Source of the DNA: a bacterium
GTDB taxonomy: Bacteria > Bacillota > Clostridia > Oscillospirales > Acutalibacteraceae
Length of the DNA stretch: 6,783 nt
Direction of reading: 5' to 3'
Assembly: GCA_020626545.1 (NCBI GenBank)
Contig: JAHKZS010000117.1
Location: 1-6,783 of the forward strand
The stretch's first letter is position 1. Each line of letters begins with the position of its first letter. The notes beneath the pieces are model-generated. The model saw nothing but the letters and a program-made list of their open reading frames with translations. It did no database searches and was not told the DNA's origin. The position numbers and the translations under genes were made by a program. This document shows positions 1 through 5,286 of the stretch, in pieces.

Positions 1-720
1 CTCACAGCAGTTGGACTTCTTCCGATAGCTGTAGCCGGAGCTGATATCGACGCTCTTATGGCGGGCGCAAAAAAGGCTCAGGACGAGTTTAATAACGACG
101 ACCTTAATACTAACGACTGTTATAAATACGCGGCTATCCGTAATATCCTTTATAATAAGGGTTATTCCACAGAGATTATGGTTAGCTACGAGCCCGCTTA
201 TACACTTATGAACGAGTGGTTTAAGCAGCTCTACGGCGAGTCTGAGGGTAAGGACAGAAAGGGTATTTTCCCCGCAAGCGTTATCTTCTCTACCGACTTA
301 CACTCGCTCGGTCAGTACATTCAGGACGGCAGACGTAATTTATTCGAGACTGTTGTTCTATTTGATAAATGTAAAAAAGAAATTACTCTCGGCGAAGATC
401 CCACTAACGTAGACGGTCTTAACTTCTTATCGGGTAAGACTATGGGATTTGTAAACAGAAAAGCGTTCGAGGGAACTGTTCTCGCTCATAACGACGGCGG
501 CGTTCCGAATATCGTGCTTGACGTTGAGGAAATGAACGAAGATAACTTAGGTTACCTTATCTACTTCCTCGAGAAAGCCTGCGCTATTTCGGGATATATC
601 CTCGGAGTTAATCCGTTTAACCAGCCCGGTGTTGAGAGCTATAAAAAGAATATGTTCGCTTTACTCGGTAAACCCGGTTACGAGGACGCTAAGGCTGAGC
701 TCGAGGCTAGATTAAAATAA
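1..720 (+). CDS. pgi: glucose-6-phosphate isomerase, C-terminal part (5' end outside window)
   Basis: Glycolytic enzyme that interconverts glucose 6-phosphate and fructose 6-phosphate in the cytoplasm. The reading frame is open from base 1, so the gene enters from the left and only its last 239 codons are visible. Family landmarks seen here, numbered from the first visible codon: ESEGK near residues 80-84, whose first Glu matches the isomerisation base of known PGIs; [13 protein letters not shown] near 99-111, whose His matches the ring-opening His; and the PGI signature QPGVESYK near 208-215 with its conserved Lys. The protein ends naturally about 24 residues after the signature, so the C-terminus is complete. 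The next gene starts 46 bp downstream with no terminator between them, so the two are probably co-transcribed. The sequence shows no frameshift or missing catalytic residue. Identification is firm; the promoter and start codon cannot be judged. Confidence 0.96.
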   Translation, partial: LTAVGLLPIAVAGADIDALMAGAKKAQDEFNNDDLNTNDCYKYAAIRNILYNKGYSTEIMVSYEPAYTLMNEWFKQLYGESEGKDRKGIFPASVIFSTDLHSLGQYIQDGRRNLFETVVLFDKCKKEITLGEDPTNVDGLNFLSGKTMGFVNRKAFEGTVLAHNDGGVPNIVLDVEEMNEDNLGYLIYFLEKACAISGYILGVNPFNQPGVESYKKNMFALLGKPGYEDAKAELEARLK

Positions 721-766
721 TTAATCGGTAATTTCAAAAAGTTTAAATATAAGGAGGAGTAAAAGT

Positions 767-1183
767 ATGGTTACTTTACTTATCGGAAAAAAAGGTTCAG
801 GAAAAACTAAAAAGCTTATCCAGCTCGCTAACGAGGCTGTAGCGGCTTCTCAGGGCAACGTTGTTGTTATCGAAAAGGGTGCTAAGCTCACTTACGATAT
901 TACTTCTAAAGCCCGTCTTATTGATACTGACCAGTATTCTATCAGCGGTTATGATATGCTGTTCGGATTCTTAAGCGGAATCTGCGCGGGTAACTATGAT
1001 GTTACAGATATTCTTATTGACTCTACTTTCAAAATCTGCCCCGAGGCGGTTGACGGTCTCGAAGTATTTACAAAGAAGCTTCAGGACTTAAGCGAGAACA
1101 GTGAGGCTAACTTCGTTGTTCTTATCTCCGCGGCTGAGGAAGATATCCCCAGCGAGTTAAACGCTGTTTGCGAAAAGCTCTGA
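767..1183 (+). CDS. small P-loop NTPase of unknown function
   Basis: A 138-residue protein that begins almost at once with a Walker A motif, GKKGSGKT (residues 7-14), preceded by the hydrophobic strand VTLLI. A Walker B-like strand DILID (81-85) and a further hydrophobic strand FVVLIS (116-121) complete a short P-loop fold. No recognisable partner domain, membrane segment or DNA-binding region follows, so it is a minimal nucleotide-binding protein. Similar short proteins in Clostridia are often labelled generically as ATP-binding proteins; I do not know a specific function. The start is well supported: AAGGAGGAG at 751-759 lies 7 nt before the ATG. It follows pgi by 46 bp and is closed by a TTCG-loop terminator, so it is probably the last gene of a pgi operon. 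An ATP-dependent regulatory role is possible but unproven. Confidence 0.85.
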   Translation: MVTLLIGKKGSGKTKKLIQLANEAVAASQGNVVVIEKGAKLTYDITSKARLIDTDQYSISGYDMLFGFLSGICAGNYDVTDILIDSTFKICPEAVDGLEVFTKKLQDLSENSEANFVVLISAAEEDIPSELNAVCEKL

Positions 1184-1208
1184 TAACGCTGATTAATTTT
1201 CAGTAATT

Positions 1209-1235
1209 AAAAGACCGCTTCGGCGGTCTTTTTCT
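1209..1235 (+). terminator. intrinsic terminator after the P-loop gene
   Basis: A 10-bp perfect stem (1209-1218 with 1223-1232) whose core is AAGACCGC/GCGGTCTT, capped by a TTCG tetraloop and followed by a T-rich tail. It ends transcription of the pgi/P-loop unit 26 bp after the stop codon. The A-rich 5' side would give a shorter U tail for minus-strand transcripts, so it may work weakly in both directions. Confidence 0.9.
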
Positions 1236-1273
1236 TATACCTTATACAGTTACTTGTCACCCCGTTACCGCGA

Positions 1274-1301
1274 ACTGAGAACTGACTACTGAGAACTGAC
1301 A
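1274..1301. repeat. degenerate tandem heptamer array 1 (ACTGANN x4)
   Basis: Four consecutive 7-bp units: ACTGAGA, ACTGACT, ACTGAGA, ACTGACA. Units 1 and 3 are identical, and the 13-mer ACTGAGAACTGAC occurs exactly at 1274-1286 and 1288-1300. It lies about 40 bp after the terminator of the P-loop gene and about 30 bp before the promoter of the next gene. It is one of four 7-bp-period arrays in this window. No coding function is evident. Confidence 0.85.
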
Positions 1302-1332
1302 ACCGTACTTTGTACGCTGTAATAAAAAATTG

Positions 1333-1361
1333 TTGAATTTTTAGAATTTATAGTATATAAT
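1333..1361 (+). promoter_or_regulatory. sigma-A-type promoter of the cohesin-like gene
   Basis: TTGAAT at 1333-1338 and TATAAT at 1356-1361 are separated by 17 bp in an AT-rich context. The predicted start point is near 1368, giving a leader of about 30 nt. Since a terminator precedes it, the gene downstream is an independent unit. Confidence 0.7.
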
Positions 1362-1397
1362 AAATAATGTATTTATTTTCTAGGAAAGGTAATGGAA

Positions 1398-2222
1398 ATG
1401 AAAATGAAAAAAGGACTGAAAATCTCATTCGCTGTCTTAATGACAGCTCTCATATTAGCTATGTCCGGCGTATCGGCTTTCGCGGCTAAAGGTAATCTCG
1501 TTATTAACGATAAAATTAAGGCTAACCAGGGTGACCGTATCACTTATACGCTCAAGCTCGGCGATTGTACCGAGAAGCTCGAAGGCTTACAAATGTACGT
1601 TTTCTATGATTCGAATTATTTGACTATTGACCCGAACTCCCTCGAGTTCCCGTCTTTAAGCGGAGTGGTTAAGAACGCGGGGTATTCCGACGGTATCGCT
1701 TTTAACTGGACAAGCGCCACTTCTCCTGTCGATTTCTCGAAAACTAAAGAGCTTATGACGGTTGACTTTAGAGTTAAACGCCCCGGCAATACCAAGATAA
1801 CTTACTTTATCACAGAGATGTACTACGGAAAGGGAAGCGAAATGCCGAACCTTTCTTCCTATACTCTTACAAGCGACATCGCCTTAAACGGCAAGAAGCT
1901 CGTTAAAAACGAAGCTCCTATTTTAAGTACAAGCAGCGAGCTTAATAATAAGTATCAGGGTTCGTTTATAAATTACGCCGACGGTAAGGGCGAGAAGAAC
2001 GGCTCGGGTAAAGATCACGTTTTAGTTACAGGCGTTACTACCAGACCTGTAATCGGCGGAGCTACAGAGGCGACCGATGTTACTAAGGACGGCGAAACTC
2101 CTCTCTCTACTATTCTTGTAATCCTCGGAATCGTGGTCGCTGTTATCGCGATTGTAATCGTCGTTATTCTCAGACGCCGATTCACCCAATCCGAAGAAAC
2201 CAATCAAACCGATCAAAAATAA
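1398..2222 (+). CDS. membrane-anchored cohesin-like surface protein
   Basis: Secreted protein of 274 residues anchored by its C-terminus. Residues 1-29 form a signal peptide (basic start, hydrophobic core, AFA cleavage site). Residues of about 33-168 look like a cohesin-type beta-sandwich: GDRITYTLKL, a LEGLQMYVFYDSNYLTI strand pair and ELMTVDFRVK match the usual spacing of cohesin strands. A polar Gly/Ser/Thr linker follows, then one membrane helix (about 235-258) and the basic stop RRRF. No sortase motif is visible, so anchoring is by the helix. Cohesins bind dockerin modules of cellulosomal or amylosomal enzymes; a single anchored cohesin would display one such partner on the cell surface (inference). 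The start at 1398 is preferred over 1392 because AGGAAAGG (1382-1389) is then 8 nt away rather than 2. It has its own promoter and terminator. No dockerin gene is in the window. Confidence 0.8.
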   Translation: MKMKKGLKISFAVLMTALILAMSGVSAFAAKGNLVINDKIKANQGDRITYTLKLGDCTEKLEGLQMYVFYDSNYLTIDPNSLEFPSLSGVVKNAGYSDGIAFNWTSATSPVDFSKTKELMTVDFRVKRPGNTKITYFITEMYYGKGSEMPNLSSYTLTSDIALNGKKLVKNEAPILSTSSELNNKYQGSFINYADGKGEKNGSGKDHVLVTGVTTRPVIGGATEATDVTKDGETPLSTILVILGIVVAVIAIVIVVILRRRFTQSEETNQTDQK

Positions 2223-2235
2223 TATAATACCACCT

Positions 2236-2277
2236 CCCGAATACAGCCCAATTAAAGCTGTGTTCGGGATTTTTTTT
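2236..2277 (+). terminator. intrinsic terminator after the cohesin-like gene
   Basis: A 12-bp stem (2236-2247 CCCGAATACAGC with 2257-2268 GCTGTGTTCGGG, one G-U wobble), a 9-nt loop and then eight T residues (2270-2277). It lies 13 bp past the stop codon and separates the two surface-protein genes transcriptionally. Confidence 0.92.
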
Positions 2278-2304
2278 GTACTAATTAAGATGTAAAACCT
2301 CGCG

Positions 2305-2346
2305 TTTGTGCAATATATAGAAAAATAACGATTAATCTTTGTGCAA
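2305..2346. repeat. direct repeat TTTGTGCAA, 33 bp apart, upstream of a promoter
   Basis: The 9-mer TTTGTGCAA occurs at 2305-2313 and 2338-2346, so equivalent bases are 33 bp apart, close to three helical turns. Both copies lie 30-70 bp upstream of the -35 box of the next gene, where activator sites usually sit. It may be a paired protein-binding site; this is inference from position and spacing only. Confidence 0.4.
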
Positions 2347-2375
2347 AATGACGTTAAAAAACAAAAAAATTTTTA

Positions 2376-2404
2376 TTGCGAAATTGTAACCAATATTGTA
2401 TAAT
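2376..2404 (+). promoter_or_regulatory. sigma-A-type promoter of the CBM26-like gene
   Basis: TTGCGA (2376-2381) and TATAAT (2399-2404) with a 17-bp spacer, just downstream of A/T tracts (2355-2375) that could act as an UP element. The predicted start is near 2411, giving a leader of about 55 nt. The palindrome CAATATTG (2391-2398) lies in the spacer next to the -10 box. Confidence 0.7.
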
Positions 2405-2465
2405 AGAATTAACAAGACTATGTATAACTATGTCTTAAATTATTTTTTTGAAGGAGATTTTAAAG

Positions 2466-3521
2466 ATGAAAAGAATTATTGCTATCGCTTTAGCTGTAGT
2501 TATGGTTTTATCAATCGGCGTTGTAGCTGCTTACGCTGCTGATGTAAACGACGCTAATGTCGGCGCTGACAGCAACAACTCTATCGGTGCTGATACTTCC
2601 AGCTCAACTACAGGTTCCGGTGACTTAGTTTACTTTGACGCGAGCGGTTGGAAAAACGTTACTACTATTTATTGCCATATCTGGAAAAGAGGCGGCGACG
2701 CTTTCATCGGTTGGCAGTTAAAGAAAGAGAAATGTACTAAAGTCAGCGGCAACAAGTGGAGCTATGACCTCGCTAACCTCGACGCTTCTACTACTATGTC
2801 CGGCGGCTTAAAGTCCGGCGAAGATTATTGTATTATCTTCTCCGCTCAGACAGGTAAACAGACTTACGACGCGACTTTCTCTAAGTCCTGCGTAGGCGAT
2901 ACATTAAAGCTCACAGGCAAGCTCATCGAGAACCCTGTTGACTCCGAGAAAAAGGCTGACGAGGCTGTATGGTCTAAGAATAGCTCAAGCTACGGCCCCC
3001 ACCTCGCTTTCACATCTATCGGTAACATCGTAGGTTCTAAGCTCTGCCCGAATGAGAAAGGCACAGAGGTTATCGGTGACTGGCTCCCGACTTACTATAA
3101 GAGCAAGTTCGTTAAGCCCGTTCCCGCTCTCGCAAAGGCTTTCCCGAAATTTGGTATTTCTTCCGCAAGCCAGATTCAGGACATCTACGCTTACATCATC
3201 AGTAAGAAGACAGGCGAAGATGAAAAATCTATGAAGAAGATGCTCGAAGACGCTTTCGCAAAGGCTTATCCTTCCAAGAAGGCTAAGATCGACGAAAAAG
3301 CTGCCGAGAAAGAAGCTAAGGCTATCGCTAATAACGGCGGTCACGTTACATCGAGCGCAAGCTCCGCAGGTTCTTCCTCAAGCTCAGGTTCTACAGGTTC
3401 TTCCAACAGCCCAGGCTCAGGCGCTGACGGTGAAGAAGATACAATCCTCTTTATCCTCTTTGGCGTAATGCTCGCTGCTGCTGCTGTAGTATTCGTAACA
3501 CGTAAAAAGAGAACTGAATAA
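2466..3521 (+). CDS. surface protein with starch-binding (CBM26-like) domain and C-terminal membrane anchor
   Basis: A 351-residue exported protein. Residues 1-24 are a signal peptide (MKRII start, AYA cleavage site). A short acidic/Ser-Thr segment leads to a domain at about 55-152 opening with VYFDASGWKNVTTIYCHIW and continuing through GWQLKKEKCTKVSGNKWSYDL; this pattern resembles starch-binding modules of family CBM26 in Ruminococcus proteins. A helical, Lys/Ala-rich region (about 175-290) with no recognised family follows, then a Ser/Gly-rich linker (about 296-320), a membrane helix (about 326-345) and a basic end RKKR. The linker carries SPGSG where a sortase signal such as NPXTG might be expected, so covalent wall anchoring is doubtful. 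Four Cys residues lie in or near the binding domain. The start is chosen because AAGGAG (2451-2456) sits 9 nt before ATG 2466. It has its own promoter and terminator. A starch-attachment role beside the cohesin-like protein is plausible, not shown. Confidence 0.75.
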   Translation: MKRIIAIALAVVMVLSIGVVAAYAADVNDANVGADSNNSIGADTSSSTTGSGDLVYFDASGWKNVTTIYCHIWKRGGDAFIGWQLKKEKCTKVSGNKWSYDLANLDASTTMSGGLKSGEDYCIIFSAQTGKQTYDATFSKSCVGDTLKLTGKLIENPVDSEKKADEAVWSKNSSSYGPHLAFTSIGNIVGSKLCPNEKGTEVIGDWLPTYYKSKFVKPVPALAKAFPKFGISSASQIQDIYAYIISKKTGEDEKSMKKMLEDAFAKAYPSKKAKIDEKAAEKEAKAIANNGGHVTSSASSAGSSSSSGSTGSSNSPGSGADGEEDTILFILFGVMLAAAAVVFVTRKKRTE

Positions 3522-3534
3522 TTTATATTAAAAG

Positions 3535-3563
3535 AAAAAGGACTGCTTCGGCAGTCCTTTTTT
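3535..3563 (+). terminator. intrinsic terminator after the CBM26-like gene
   Basis: A 12-bp stem (3535-3546 with 3551-3562; core AGGACTGC/GCAGTCCT), a TTCG tetraloop and six T residues on the 3' side. A-rich 5' and T-rich 3' flanks could allow some function on both strands. It closely resembles the terminator at 1209-1235. Confidence 0.92.
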
Positions 3564-3591
3564 AGTTAAGAGTTGATAGTGGAGAGTTAAT
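3564..3591. repeat. degenerate tandem heptamer array 2 (AGTKRAK x4)
   Basis: Four consecutive 7-bp units, AGTTAAG, AGTTGAT, AGTGGAG, AGTTAAT, starting at the first base after the T-run of the preceding terminator. The 7-bp register is exact although the units differ. It lies between convergent genes, in a 210-bp spacer with no open reading frame that I can support. Confidence 0.75.
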
Positions 3592-3631
3592 GTCGGGTGG
3601 AGAGAATGGTCGTGAGCTATAACTTCTGTTT

Positions 3632-3672
3632 CCGATTGTATATTGCATAAATAGCAATATTTATACAGTCGG
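3632..3672. repeat. long imperfect palindrome between convergent genes
   Basis: An 11-bp helix (3632-3642 CCGATTGTATA with 3662-3672 TATACAGTCGG, one G-U pair) encloses a second short helix TTGC/GCAA (3643-3646 with 3654-3657) and a 7-nt loop. There is no T-run on either side, so it is not an ordinary terminator. It could fold in a read-through transcript or be a small dispersed palindromic element; its function is unknown. Confidence 0.5.
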
Positions 3673-3716
3673 GATACAACAGCTAGAGATTATTGCGTTC
3701 TTTCTTCTCGACCGAA

Positions 3717-3744
3717 ATTTTCCATTATCAATTATCCATTTTCA
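3717..3744. repeat. degenerate tandem heptamer array 3 (ATTWTCM x4), overlapping a gene end
   Basis: Four consecutive 7-bp units, ATTTTCC, ATTATCA, ATTATCC, ATTTTCA. The array overlaps the last codons and the stop (3732-3734) of the minus-strand glycosylase gene, so its C-terminal residues Glu-Asn-Gly and the stop are written by repeat sequence. This suggests the array spread into, or arose at, the gene end. Confidence 0.75.
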
Positions 3745-4319
3745 ATTTCATATGTTTCGGGGCAGATTTCCTTAATCTTTTCCCTAAGCTTTAAAAAGTC
3801 GTCGAACGCTTCGGGCTTTTGGTTGGGATTTCGCAAAATAGCCGCGGGATGAAACATCGGCATCATAAGGAATTTTCCTTTTTGGAAAAATAATCCGTGC
3901 TCCTTAGTTATCCTTAAATCCTCTTTAATAAGCTTTTGGGCGGATATTCTGCCTAAACAAACTATAATCTTCGGGTCGATAAGCTTAACCTGATTTCTTA
4001 GCCAGTTAATACACATCTCCTGTTCCTCGGGTTTAGGGTCGCGGTTTTTCGGAGGACGGCATTTTACTATATTCGCTATGTATATGTTTTTATTGCGGTC
4101 TAAATCAACCGCGTTCATCATCTTATCGAGAAGCTTTCCGCCTCGTCCTACGAACGGCTCGCCCTGCAAATCCTCGTTTTCCCCGGGACCTTCGCCGATA
4201 AATAACACGTCCGCGTTTTCGTTGCCTACGCCGACTACGACGTTGTGCCTTGTCTCGCACAGACCGCATTTTTCGCAGTTTAAACAAGCTTCCTTGAGCT
4301 CAGTAAAGTTGTTGTACAT
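3732..4319 (-). CDS. family 4 (Fe-S) uracil-DNA glycosylase
   Basis: DNA repair enzyme that removes uracil formed by cytosine deamination, leaving an abasic site for base-excision repair. The 195-residue product has the family-4 layout. A CxxC pair at C15/C18 followed by GLCETR, plus C87 (VKCRPPKNRDP) and C103, gives four ligands for a [4Fe-4S] cluster. Motif GEGPGENED (42-50) is the uracil-recognition/catalytic loop, GEPFVGRGGKLLD (53-65) is the following conserved block, and HPAAILRNP (157-165) is the C-terminal His motif that enters the minor groove. All key residues are present and the length is normal. The ATG at 4319-4317 is supported by AGAGGTGA (complement of 4324-4331) 4 nt upstream. 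It is divergent from pduL. No clear terminator follows it; its last codons lie in a heptamer repeat. Older annotations may call it a phage SPO1 DNA polymerase-related protein. Confidence 0.95.
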   Translation of the reverse strand: MYNNFTELKEACLNCEKCGLCETRHNVVVGVGNENADVLFIGEGPGENEDLQGEPFVGRGGKLLDKMMNAVDLDRNKNIYIANIVKCRPPKNRDPKPEEQEMCINWLRNQVKLIDPKIIVCLGRISAQKLIKEDLRITKEHGLFFQKGKFLMMPMFHPAAILRNPNQKPEAFDDFLKLREKIKEICPETYEIENG

Positions 4320-4351
4320 ATGCTCACCTCTAATAATTTCGCATTGATATT

Positions 4352-4380
4352 ATTATACCTCTTGAATTTTAATCTATAAT
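4352..4380 (-). promoter_or_regulatory. possible promoter of the uracil-DNA glycosylase gene
   Basis: On the minus strand a perfect TATAAT (complement of 4352-4357) lies about 33 bp before the start codon. A convincing -35 box is missing; the hexamer 17 bp upstream reads ATTATA. The region overlaps the -35 box of the divergent pduL promoter, so the two may compete for RNA polymerase. Confidence 0.4.
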
Positions 4381-4390
4381 GAGTTAAAAT
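4362..4390 (+). promoter_or_regulatory. sigma-A-type promoter of the PduL gene
   Basis: TTGAAT (4362-4367) and TAAAAT (4385-4390) with a 17-bp spacer; predicted start near 4397 and leader of about 40 nt. A perfect TATAAT at 4375-4380 also lies here but has no matching -35 box. Confidence 0.6.
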
Positions 4391-4437
4391 AACTATAGAC
4401 CGTTTTTGCGGAAAAATTTTGAATGGTGGTTAGTATA

Positions 4438-5007
4438 ATGAAAATTTTAGTAGAAACCTCCGCTCGTCATCTTCACGTGTCGAGAGCGGATTTTGAGGCT
4501 CTTTTCGGAAAAGACGCTCAGCTCACTAATAAGAAAGATTTATCTCAGCCCGGCCAGTTTGCCTGCTTCGAGAAAGTTAAGGTTGTAGGCCCTAAGGGCG
4601 AGCTCAATATGTCCATCCTCGGACCCGAGCGCCCCGAAACTCAGATTGAGGTATCTTATACAGACGCTCGTAAGCTCGGAATCGTTCCTCCCGTACGTGA
4701 GTCAGGCGACGTTAAGGGTTCTCCGGGATGTAAGCTCGTAGGCCCCGAGGGCGAAATCGAAATCGAGTGCGGCGTTATCGTCGCCAAAAGACATATCCAC
4801 TTAACTCCTCAGAACGCCGAGGATATGGGACTTAAGGATAAGCAGATTGTTTCCGTTAAGGTAGGCGAGCCGGGCGCTCGTGAGACTACCTTCGGCGACG
4901 TTATCGTTCGTGTAAGCGAGAAGTACGCTCCCGCTATGCATATCGACACCGACGAAGCTAACGCCGCGGGTGTCGCCGGTAATGTTGAGGGCGAAATTAT
5001 TGTATAA
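4438..5007 (+). CDS. pduL: PduL-type phosphate acyltransferase (phosphotransacetylase)
   Basis: Transfers an acyl group (acetyl or propionyl) between CoA and phosphate; with acetate kinase it would make ATP from acetyl-CoA. The 189-residue product has the two-part PduL fold with His motifs SARHLHVS (H11, H13) and AKRHIHLTP (H119, H121) and a further His in MHIDTDEAN (H168), matching the two-zinc centre of this family. It begins directly with MKILVETSARHLH, so the N-terminal helix that targets PduL to bacterial microcompartments is absent, and no shell genes are nearby; a cytosolic housekeeping enzyme replacing Pta is likely (inference). The start at 4438 is preferred over the upstream ATG at 4423 because homologues start at this point and GGTGGT (4425-4430) can act as a modest ribosome binding site. 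It has its own promoter and terminator and is divergent from the glycosylase gene. Confidence 0.93.
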   Translation: MKILVETSARHLHVSRADFEALFGKDAQLTNKKDLSQPGQFACFEKVKVVGPKGELNMSILGPERPETQIEVSYTDARKLGIVPPVRESGDVKGSPGCKLVGPEGEIEIECGVIVAKRHIHLTPQNAEDMGLKDKQIVSVKVGEPGARETTFGDVIVRVSEKYAPAMHIDTDEANAAGVAGNVEGEIIV

Positions 5008-5040
5008 TTCGCAATTCATAACGCGCAATTTGTAATTAAT
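5006..5040. repeat. degenerate tandem heptamer array 4 (AATTNNN x5)
   Basis: Five consecutive 7-bp units, AATTCGC, AATTCAT, AACGCGC, AATTTGT, AATTAAT, beginning inside the pduL stop codon and ending at the first base of the terminator stem. Like the other arrays it keeps an exact 7-bp register while the units vary. Confidence 0.75.
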
Positions 5041-5079
5041 TCGGGCAGATAGGATTTTTCCTATCCGCCCGATTTTTTT
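5041..5079 (+). terminator. intrinsic terminator after pduL
   Basis: A 14-bp stem (5041-5054 with 5059-5072; one A/C mismatch at 5047/5066), a TTTT loop and seven T residues (5073-5079). The end of the T-run is shared with the -35 box of the next promoter, so the two units are packed back to back. Confidence 0.93.
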
Positions 5080-5106
5080 GACTATAGCGAACGTATGTGT
5101 TAATAT
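5078..5106 (+). promoter_or_regulatory. strong promoter of the small-peptide (putative toxin) mRNA
   Basis: TTGACT (5078-5083), a 17-bp spacer and TAATAT (5101-5106) with a TG extension at 5098-5099 (extended -10). The predicted start is near 5113. A near-consensus promoter in front of a region without a long gene is the first sign of a small RNA or peptide unit here. Confidence 0.75.
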
Positions 5107-5112
5107 TAAAAT

Positions 5113-5217
5113 AAGGAGCTGTCCGATACAACGGAAGCGGGTAGCCTTCCCGCAAGGTACTGCGAACCTTGTTTACATAGAAACCCGAAAGGGAATATAT
5201 GTTGGGAGGGAATTGCT
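5113..5217 (+). promoter_or_regulatory. structured 5' leader of the small-peptide mRNA
   Basis: About 105 nt of leader for a 22-codon gene. Visible folds: GGAAG/CTTCC (5133-5137 with 5146-5150), whose 8-nt loop is exactly CGGGTAGC; an alternative GCGGG/CCCGC (5137-5141 with 5149-5153); CAAGGT/ACCTTG (5153-5158 with 5166-5171); and CCC-GAAA-GGG (5184-5193). CCTTCC (5145-5150) could also pair with GGGAGG of the Shine-Dalgarno (5204-5209), which would hide the ribosome binding site. Such long, structured leaders are typical of type I toxin mRNAs. It matches no riboswitch that I recognise. Confidence 0.55.
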
Positions 5218-5286
5218 ATGTATGATATTATTTTGTACTTAACAATTATACTCTTAATAATAGTGCTATCTAAGAATAGCAGATAA
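5218..5286 (+). CDS. 22-residue hydrophobic peptide, putative type I toxin
   Basis: The sequence MYDIILYLTIILLIIVLSK plus NSR is one short membrane helix (about residues 4-17) with a polar, basic end. A strong Shine-Dalgarno, GGGAGGG (5204-5210), lies 7 nt before the ATG, so translation is credible despite the size. The gene has a near-consensus promoter, a structured leader, and an antisense RNA running against its 3' end; this is the arrangement of type I toxins such as Fst, TxpA and BsrG, which insert into the cell membrane. The peptide lacks an obvious match to those families by eye and is shorter than most of them (about 30-40 residues). The stop codon lies just before the stem that serves as antisense terminator. 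Toxicity is inferred from architecture and hydrophobicity, not from homology. Alternatives are a small membrane peptide with another role, or a regulatory RNA with incidental coding. Confidence 0.65.
   Translation: MYDIILYLTIILLIIVLSKNSR

Noticed and set aside
1274..1301. CRISPR array
   Set aside because: Units are only 7 bp with no spacers; no cas genes in the window.
2015..2216. Two overlapping minus-strand frames opposite the 3' part of the cohesin-like gene
   Set aside because: Low-complexity products that mirror the TM-coding region; no start signals.
2448..2465. Upstream TTG start for the CBM26-like protein
   Set aside because: It would place the Shine-Dalgarno AAGGAG inside the coding region; ATG 2466 has correct spacing and gives a proper signal peptide.
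3052..3234. Plus-strand 60-codon frame within the CBM26-like gene
   Set aside because: Out-of-frame shadow, fully nested, basic low-complexity product.
2985..3344. Minus-strand frame of 119 codons inside the CBM26-like gene
   Set aside because: It lies entirely opposite a gene with signal peptide, promoter and terminator; no ribosome binding site and no recognisable domain.
3632..3672. Palindrome as terminator of the glycosylase gene
   Set aside because: No T-run follows the stem on the minus strand.
4078..4347. Plus-strand frame opposite the uracil-DNA glycosylase gene
   Set aside because: The minus frame has all family-4 motifs; this frame has no ribosome binding site or domain and runs through the glycosylase start.
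4423..4437. Upstream ATG for PduL
   Set aside because: No ribosome binding site before it, and the extra residues precede the usual MKxLVETSARH start.
4801..5028. Minus-strand frame opposite the 3' part of pduL
   Set aside because: Shadow of a conserved gene; begins within a heptamer array and has no start signals.
5113..5217. Leader of the small peptide as a metabolite riboswitch
   Set aside because: I see no match to riboswitch classes that I know, and the downstream peptide with antisense RNA explains a structured leader better.
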